Shown here piece after piece: positions 58,770 to 64,000 of a stretch of DNA of 64,000 bases (its first letter is position 1; each line of letters starts with the position of its first letter). The notes below the pieces were generated by a model. The model made no database searches. It was not told the DNA's origin and was given only the letters and a program-made list of their open reading frames with translations. The stretch comes from Tupaia tana. Its lineage: Eukaryota > Chordata > Mammalia > Scandentia > Tupaiidae. The DNA is taken from positions 94,153,501 through 94,217,500 of the forward strand of contig JAKSZU010000007.1 of NCBI GenBank assembly GCA_026018925.1, given 5' to 3'. The position numbers and the translations under genes were made by a program.

Positions 58770-58827
58770 GGGGCTCTGGTGACATGTGACCGCCAGGCAC
58801 AGCCAGAGTGGTTGTCACCAGAGCCCC
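58770..58827. repeat. Perfect 15-bp inverted repeat
   Basis: GGGGCTCTGGTGACA at 58770-58784 and its exact reverse complement TGTCACCAGAGCCCC at 58813-58827 with a 28-nt spacer; can form a hairpin. Confidence 0.95.
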
Positions 58828-59252
58828 AGAGGGATTGACCCAGAGGTTTTTCCAACATGAGGCCAAAATGAAGAGGCCGAGAGTGTCTGGAAGCTCTCCG
58901 CAGTCCCCATTCAGGCTCAGACCTGCCGGTGCAGCGACAGGGCAGAGAGGGCCCGTCTGCCCTTCCACACGGGCTGAGCCCGGGGGCAGAGCCGGGTCAG
59001 GAGACGGGCTGGAAGTCGGAGCAAAGCCTTTGGGCCTCTAACTCTGTCCCTGAAGAGCTGTGGGACGCGGGGCTCCGGGCTGGTCGGCTCCTCAGAAGCG
59101 GCCAGAGACCCCCTAGGCCTCCTCTGCACAGGAAGTAGGGCTCTGATGGGACGGGCCAGAGGGCCCTGGTTTGGCCTCTGATCCCTAAAGGCCGCTCTGA
59201 TAAACAGCTCTCGCTCAGAGCCGACCCTGTGATGTGTCAGAGTACATGAATC
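58828..59252. other. Unique GC-rich sequence
   Basis: Nothing recognised. Confidence 0.45.
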
Positions 59253-59465
59253 TTGGGGCCAGCAGGTGGCAGGTGGCATGGTGGTTGAGATGCTGGACTC
59301 CCACACAGTTAACTATGGTTCAAGTCCCAGAGCTGGCAGCTTGCTTTCTCACATTCTCTCTCCCTCTCTCTCCCTCTCTCTGGTAAGCGCACGTACCCTA
59401 TAGCAAATTTTAAAATAGTAATAGAAATAATGATCAATAAAATTAAATAAATAATTCTAAAGGAA
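59253..59465 (+). mobile_element. Short-form tRNA-SINE with tail module and a 7-bp head duplication
   Basis: GGGGCCAGCAGGTGGCAGG, where AGGTGGC occurs twice in tandem; GGTTCAAGTCCC, CTTTCTCACATTC, GTAAGCGCACGTACCCTATAG, AT-rich tail. Confidence 0.92.
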
Positions 59466-60105
59466 AGGAAAAAAATAATAAATGAATCCAAAACAGCAAA
59501 AGAGGCTGTCTTCAGATTAGAAACGAAGGCAAAAGAAACATTTGGCCAAAGACATTTCCGGTTTGGCCAAATCCAGGGCTTTGGAAAAATACCTTAAGAC
59601 ATTTCCCTGGACCCAGAGCAAAGCCGGCAGAGCCCAGCTCTGGTCACGCCAAGTTATGTGCAGCTCGCCTCTTTCTGAAGAAACGTCCTTCTCCCTGCGA
59701 GCTCAGCTCTCCGGAGCCGGCCTGGTCCTGCAGCTGCTACTCCCCGCCCTGACACCTGGCCGGATTGGTGACAGCTCTGCAGGCAGCAGGCACGTGAGAC
59801 CCCCTGCTCTGGTCCAAGCCGCGAGGTCCCTGGACACTCGGCACACGTCCCAGGGCATCCAGGGCAGTGCCCGACAGCTCACGCAGGGTGAACCGCGTCC
59901 ACATGCGCCAGGCAGGCCGGCCAAGGTGCCATCTGGGCCAGGTCTAGGCAACGATGTCTCCGGAGACCAGAGACCAGGTGGACCTGAGCTCCGACAGGTG
60001 GGAGTCAGGATTCTCAGCCAGAGCGCAGAGAGGGAGCGTCGGATTCCAGAGCCCCCGAGAGGTGCCCAATGCACGTGCAGTCGAGAAGACACACATCTTC
60101 ATGGC
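59466..60105. other. Unique sequence, conserved-looking start
   Basis: 59500-59660 (ACATTTGGCCAAAGACATTT, CCGGTTTGGCCAAATCCAGG) has an internal TTTGGCCAAA pair and is repeat-free. The remainder is GC-rich and unrecognised. Confidence 0.35.
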
Positions 60106-60250
60106 TGAGCACTGGGTTTTTGAAGCCAATAGAGCTGGGTTCGACTCCTCCTGCCACTCCCAGCACTCGTAGAGCCGGGAGTGCCAGCCTCCACGCCTTC
60201 ATCTTGTCTGTAGGGCGCGGTCAGCACAGTGCCCACGCTCGGGGCCGGGG
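60105..60250 (+). mobile_element. MIR SINE fragment, sense
   Basis: AGCTGGGTTCGACTCCTCCT, GCCACTCCCAGCACTCG, CACGCCTTCATCTTGTCTG resemble sense MIR from B box to core. Confidence 0.6.
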
Positions 60251-60304
60251 CCTCCTTAAATGAGCCGCTGTAGGGGGGTTTTCCCTACATCAGTGCAGTG
60301 GGTG

Positions 60305-60563
60305 TTTTTCCTTTTATTTTTATTTACTTATTTATGTATTTTTTCTTACTATAGGAAGCATGCACTCACCAAAGAGAAACAGACACACAGAGAGAAAAAG
60401 CATCCCAGAAAGGATGGCCATGCCGCCATCTCTTTTCCTGAATTCTCCCCTTGAAATTTTGCACACGATGTGTTTTTCAAGCCAACAGGTCCAGGACTTG
60501 AACCGCACAGTCAGCCACGTGGGATCCAGCTGCTTTAACTACCATGCCACCAGCTGGCCCAGT
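60305..60563 (-). mobile_element. Old long tRNA-SINE, antisense
   Basis: TTTTATTTTTATTTACTTAT, TACTATAGGAAGCATGCACT, GGATGGCCATGCCGCC, GGACTTGAACCGCACAGTC, GTGGGATCCAGCTGC, ATGCCACCAGCTGGCCC. Confidence 0.9.
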
Positions 60564-61590
60564 GGAGTGGATCTTTTCGTATCCTCGCTAGATTCATTCG
60601 GGTCCTGATCTTCTCGCCCGTTCTGAGTCTGTCCTGCTGTTCTGTGCTCACCCCAGTCCCCATGGACCTGTACCCGGCAGACAGCTGCAGCTCCCTGGCC
60701 ACCAAGGCCATCCACTCCACCGTCACTCTCACCTGTCAGGATGGGTCCCCGGAGCCTTCCAAGGATCCATTCAACGGGCAAACCAGTCTCTGGGGACTGT
60801 CCTCCTGCCCTCGCTCTGTGTACTGTGGCCCTAAGGCCTGTCCCACAGCTCTGCTCTCCGGCAGTGTGGCTGGCTGTGCAGGGGAGGGAGGGTTGTAAGT
60901 CGTAAAGGGACCTAATTACCAACTCTGTGCGTGTGAACAATGACCCTGCTCACCTTCAGCACCCACACAAATTAGCGTGGGAGAGACCGAGCCCTCCAGG
61001 GGTGCCCTTCTCAGAGAACACCCACTCACTCTCCCTGGTTTTCCTGCATGAGTACCCGCCAGCACTCCCAAGACAACATACCTAGAACACAGAGCGGCAA
61101 TTTGCCCTGGCACACTTACTACCAGGCTCTAGGCTCTCAGAGGGACCTTTCCAGGCGGCCAGAGTCAGCCGCAGGGTGAGGATCAGGAGCCCACCGGGGC
61201 TGGGCTGGTTCTCCCACAGCCCCACATGGAAGATCTAGCGAAGGCCTCAGCACTTCTCCTGACACGCTGGTTCCCGTGTCAGTCCTCGTGCCCAGCGATG
61301 GCGGGTCACGTGCGTCTGCTCTGAATGGCTGCCTCCTGCCTTTGGTCTTGTGCCCGGGTCTCTGACACGTCGAGTCAGAGGCCACCACAGGGATTGCCAC
61401 GGCCTGGCCGAGGCTTCTGGCTCCTCTCCCTAAAGACCTCGATGTACCTTAATGGACTAAATAGGGAACCATTTCTGAATGGTTAATCAGGGTCCTGCTA
61501 GGAAGGAAGTCACGTCACAACTTAAGTAAGACTGCAAGGCCCAGCGGCCAGTCTATAAAAAGAACACCGAGAATAGCACAGTTAGGAAGA
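60564..61590. other. Unique sequence
   Basis: An 84-codon plus frame (60644-60898) encodes a Ser/Pro/Cys-rich peptide with no domain I know. 61440-61580 has a TATA-like TCTATAAAAAGA at about 61551 and a CRE-like TCACGTCA at about 61509, which may be chance. Confidence 0.4.
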
Positions 61591-61591
61591 C

Positions 61592-61806
61592 GGTCTAGAT
61601 GAGGGCAGAGCTCTGAGCGTGGGCTCAGCCCTGGCTGGTGCCAGGCTCAGCGCATGGGGTTCAAATCCAGGATCCAGCTGTCCGACCTGAGAGCATTCCC
61701 TCGCTCCTTCGAACTATTTCCTCTTCCAGGCAGATGGAAGGATTGATATGTATTTTTTCAGGGCTGTGGTAGAAATTTAACAGATGCAATGTATAAAAAT
61801 GACCCA
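61592..61806 (+). mobile_element. MIR SINE, sense
   Basis: GGCAGAGCTCTGAGCGTGGG, GGGGTTCAAATCCAGGATCC (B box), TTTCCTCTTCCAGGCAGATG, AACAGATGCAATGTATAAA. Confidence 0.7.
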
Positions 61807-62082
61807 GGGGGCCAGCCCCATAGCCTAGTGGTTAAGGGAATGGGAATCCACATGGCCAACCATGTGATTCAAATCCCAGACCTAGCAGCTTAAAAACCAT
61901 GGCAGGTGCATGTGTGTGCATGCCTAAAATCCCAATAGGGAGGGAAATGAGGGAGAAGGGATTACGGCGTTACCACACCCTACTGGGAGGTACTTTCTCC
62001 TCTCCACCTCTAACTCTCAGCTCTCTCTGGCAAGCACATATGCTCACTAACAAATTTTTTTAAATAAATAAAAAAAGAATAT
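61807..62082 (+). mobile_element. Old long tRNA-SINE
   Basis: GGGGGCCAGCCCCATAGCC, GAATCCACATGGCCAACC, GTGATTCAAATCCC, GCCTAAAATCCCAATAGGG, AAGCACATATGCTCACTAAC. Confidence 0.9.
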
Positions 62083-62290
62083 CGGACCAGCAGGTGGTGT
62101 GGTGGTTAAGGTGCTAGACTCCAGTTGGACCACAGTTCAAGTCCCAGACCTGGCGACTTGAGTGCCACAGCGAGTACCAAGGATGGGGAATAGCGGGAAG
62201 AGCATTGTCACATGAGGTCCATCCCACTTCATGGGTGAGTGTTTTGTTTTTCTCTGTGCTGTCGATCTACACACTCACCTTGGAAAGCAA
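62083..62290 (+). mobile_element. tRNA-SINE head with unusual 3' part
   Basis: GGACCAGCAGGTGGTGTGG, AGTTCAAGTCCCAG, CTTGAGTGCCACAGCGAG; beyond about 62165 the sequence does not match the body of either form, so it may be truncated there. Confidence 0.75.
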
Positions 62291-62488
62291 GTAGATGAAA
62301 ATTTTAAGTAAATGTAAATTAAAATCCCAGCAAGTGGTTGTAATTCACAGGTGGGTAAGTCGCAGAGGAGTGAGGGGGATTCTATGGGTAGATTTGCTGG
62401 TGTTTGCATTTCTGGGTATTAGCATGTTGATTGATGGTTAAAAATATCTCACGGCCCCCCATCCAGACCTCTCTCTCTCCCCGCCCCC
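62291..62488. other. Unassigned AT-rich sequence
   Basis: Nothing recognised. Confidence 0.35.
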
Positions 62489-62489
62489 A

Positions 62490-62728
62490 AGAGGTTTTTG
62501 CTACAGGGCGCATGCGCTCGCCAGAAAGACAGAGAGACAGAAAGCGAGAAATCACCCCCCAGGGGGGATGGCCATGCCTCAATCCCTTCTCCTCCATTCT
62601 CCTCTCGGGATCTTGGGCACGAACACACATGTGCCCAGCGTGAATTTAAGCCACCGGGTCCAGGACTTGAACCGTGGTCGACTACGTGGGAGTCCAGCGA
62701 CATAGCCATTACGCCATCTGTTGGTGCC
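62490..62728 (-). mobile_element. Young long tRNA-SINE, antisense
   Basis: AGGTTTTTGCTACAGGGCG, AGAAATCACCCCCC, GGACTTGAACCGTGGTCG, GCCATCTGTTGGTGCCC. Target near CCCATCCAGACCTCTC / CCCATCAAGACCTCTC. Its A-tail has eroded (CCCGCCCCCAAG). Confidence 0.92.
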
Positions 62729-63217
62729 CCCATCAAGACCTCTCATCTCCCTCAAACCACTCCTTTTCTTTCTTGCACCCCCAAAGGCCTCTTGACCATT
62801 TCACCACTCAAGCACTCGCATCTATTGTCCCTCGACTACCTTGGGGCTCATGACTTAAACCCTGAGTCTTGCTACCTAACCTCCTCCTCGGTAGCCACGC
62901 CTTTTCTGTGCAGGACCAGAGAGCAGCTGTCTGAGGCTCTGCCGGCCACACTGGTCGGCCACGCGGCTCGACGGTGCTGCAGCGAGGGTCACAGGCAATA
63001 TGCAAATGAATGTGGCCGCTCCAGTCAAGCTCGCTGACAAACAGGTGACAGCCAGACTCAGCCAGAGCCCGTTAGCTCCCGGGCACTGGGGCAGTGCAGT
63101 GGGGACAGACTGGATCTCGACACACTTCCTGTCCTGACTTTCCATGCTTTAACCCCAAATTCTGACTACTGGGGATACTTTAGACGCTGGAGAAAATCCA
63201 GTATAAAAGATACTTGG
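62729..63217. other. Unique sequence
   Basis: No repeat or gene recognised. Confidence 0.45.
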
Positions 63218-63432
63218 CGGGCCAGAGAGTGGTGCAGCGGTAACAGCCAGACTCACATGGGAAGGTCCCGGGATCGAACCCAGGGCTCTCCGCCACACGG
63301 GGCACACACGCCCGCGGTCCAGGCTGGCTGTGACTAGGGGCACATCGTGGCCTCAGGGCTTCACTGGCTGTGTTTCTCTCTCTCTGCCCCTCAGAAGAAA
63401 TAGCTAAATAAACTCTTTTTAGAGAATTATTT
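63218..63432 (+). mobile_element. Rare tRNA-derived SINE, second family
   Basis: Head GGGCCAGAGAGTGGTGCAGC, GGTAACAGCCAGACTCACAT, B box GGGATCGAACCC, then a GC-rich body (GGCACACACGCCCGCGGTCC) and an end CTGCCCCTCAGAAGAAATAG plus CTAAATAAACTC. The body differs from the dominant family. Confidence 0.75.
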
Positions 63433-63590
63433 ATTTAACATTATTTATTTATTGATTGATTGATTGATTTGATTTGATTTGAAGAGAAAGAAAGGGAAGG
63501 TGAGAAAGCAAGCCGCCAGGTCAGGACTCAAACCGCAGTTGGCGGTTGAGAGTCCTGTGCCTTAACCACCACGCCACCTGCTGGCCTCAT
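63430..63590 (-). mobile_element. Short-form tRNA-SINE, antisense
   Basis: AGAATTATTTATTTAACATT, (TTGA)n, GAGAAAGCAAGCCGCCAGG, GGACTCAAACCGCAGTTGG, CACGCCACCTGCTGGCC. A B-box-proximal deletion is present (GGCGGTTGAGAGTCC). Confidence 0.92.
63452..63482 (-). repeat. (TTGA)n simple repeat
   Basis: ATTGATTGATTGATTGATTT followed by GATTTGATTT in the SINE tail. Confidence 0.93.
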
Positions 63591-63615
63591 AAAAATCTTT
63601 GTTTAAAAGATACTT

Positions 63616-63870
63616 GCGAGGCCAGCAGATGACATAGTGGTTATGTCACTGGACTCCTACGTGGCTGACCAAAGTTCCAGTCTCAGACTTGGTGGCTTGA
63701 AACTCACACTGGGCACATGTGCATGCGTGCCCAAGATCCTGGGGGGAGAACGGAGAAGGGACTGCGGCGTGCCCCTCTGTCCCCCGGGGGTGCGATTTCT
63801 CACTTCCCCCTCACTGTCCCTCTCTCTCCCTGGTGAGCATACATGCCCTATGACAAAATTTCTTTAAAAG
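63616..63870 (+). mobile_element. Middle-aged long tRNA-SINE
   Basis: GAGGCCAGCAGATGACATAG, AGTTCCAGTCTCAG, CCCAAGATCCTGGGG, GCATACATGCCCTATGAC. Target near AAAAGATACTTG / AAAAGGCACTTG. Confidence 0.92.
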
Positions 63871-64000
63871 GCACTTGCAACATGGGTGCCTTTTTGTGTC
63901 TCCGTCACAGCATCGGCCCCCAAACCCATCACATGACCACTTAGAAGGCGTACACTTCCGCTGTACGAGGACCCGCCTGGGACTGGGTCAGTGGCTCTGA
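63871..64000. other. Unique sequence to window end
   Basis: Nothing recognised. Confidence 0.4.

Noticed and set aside
60644-60898. Small Cys/Ser/Pro-rich frame as a candidate short gene
   Set aside because: No signal peptide, no known motif, no splice or promoter context; chance frame in GC-rich DNA.
61500-61580. Possible promoter (CRE-like TCACGTCA, TATA-like TCTATAAAA)
   Set aside because: No transcript, CpG island or exon downstream is visible; such short motifs are expected by chance.

Overview
This is a stretch of nuclear DNA from a placental mammal, and I find no protein-coding gene, exon or structural RNA gene in it that I can support. Old mammal-wide repeats (MIR, L2, decayed L1, one hAT fragment) place it in mammals. 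The dominant feature is a lineage-specific tRNA-derived SINE family with about 85-90 copies in 64 kb. A copy has a tRNA-like head with recognisable pol III A and B boxes, a body that ends in a pyrimidine-rich (TC) tract, a module reading roughly GCGCCCTATAGCAAAAACC, and an A-rich tail. Single-lineage tRNA SINEs of this density are what has been described for colugos (Dermoptera, the CYN SINEs). One tRNA+7SL composite SINE at 25398-25580 independently suggests Euarchontoglires, the only clade known to have 7SL-derived SINEs. I therefore infer a colugo-like animal, at about 0.6 confidence, without being able to compare with a consensus.

The SINEs fall into layers. The oldest long copies have a head with GGATCCCACATGGCC. 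Middle-aged long copies start GGGGCCAGCAGGTGGCATGG. Young long copies start GGACCAGCAGTTAGCGTAATGG, with clean A-tails and near-perfect target-site duplications (TSDs). A short form joins the head almost directly to CTTTCTCAC...CTGGTCAAATTAAAATAAATAAA. A separate, rare tRNA-like family (63219-63430; probably 7370-7600) is also present. Most long open frames in the window are translations of these SINEs or of simple repeats.

Layout. 1-14.1 kb: unique GC-rich DNA with MIR fragments, scattered SINEs and two conserved-looking non-coding blocks (4.59-4.80, 8.50-8.88 kb). 14.1-15.8 kb: two SINEs that have grown internal tandem arrays (a 37-bp x 7 minisatellite and a ~600-bp GT-rich array). 16-29.9 kb: AT-richer, built of decayed L1 fragments riddled with nested SINEs. 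30-37.9 kb: GC-rich unique DNA, L2, SINEs, GATA-like and GGAA repeats. 37.9-39.4 kb: SINE-free block with conserved-looking elements. 39.6-47.6 kb: SINEs, L1 3' ends. 47.6-51.6 kb: mostly unique, with a likely retrocopy of a 3' UTR. 51.7-55.1 kb: L1 fragments and SINEs. 55.1-61.6 kb: GC-rich and SINE-poor, with further conserved-looking blocks. 61.8-64 kb: SINEs.

The most unusual signals are: two local sequence copies, each transplanted about 1.24 kb into the body of a SINE with flanking short direct repeats (32203-32401 and 40593-40735); the tRNA/7SL composite SINE; SINE-born minisatellites; a perfect 15-bp inverted repeat at 58770-58827; and clusters of probable conserved non-coding elements, which suggest an intron or gene desert near a developmental regulator. 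All calls are by eye; family names and ages need a repeat-library search and cross-species alignment.
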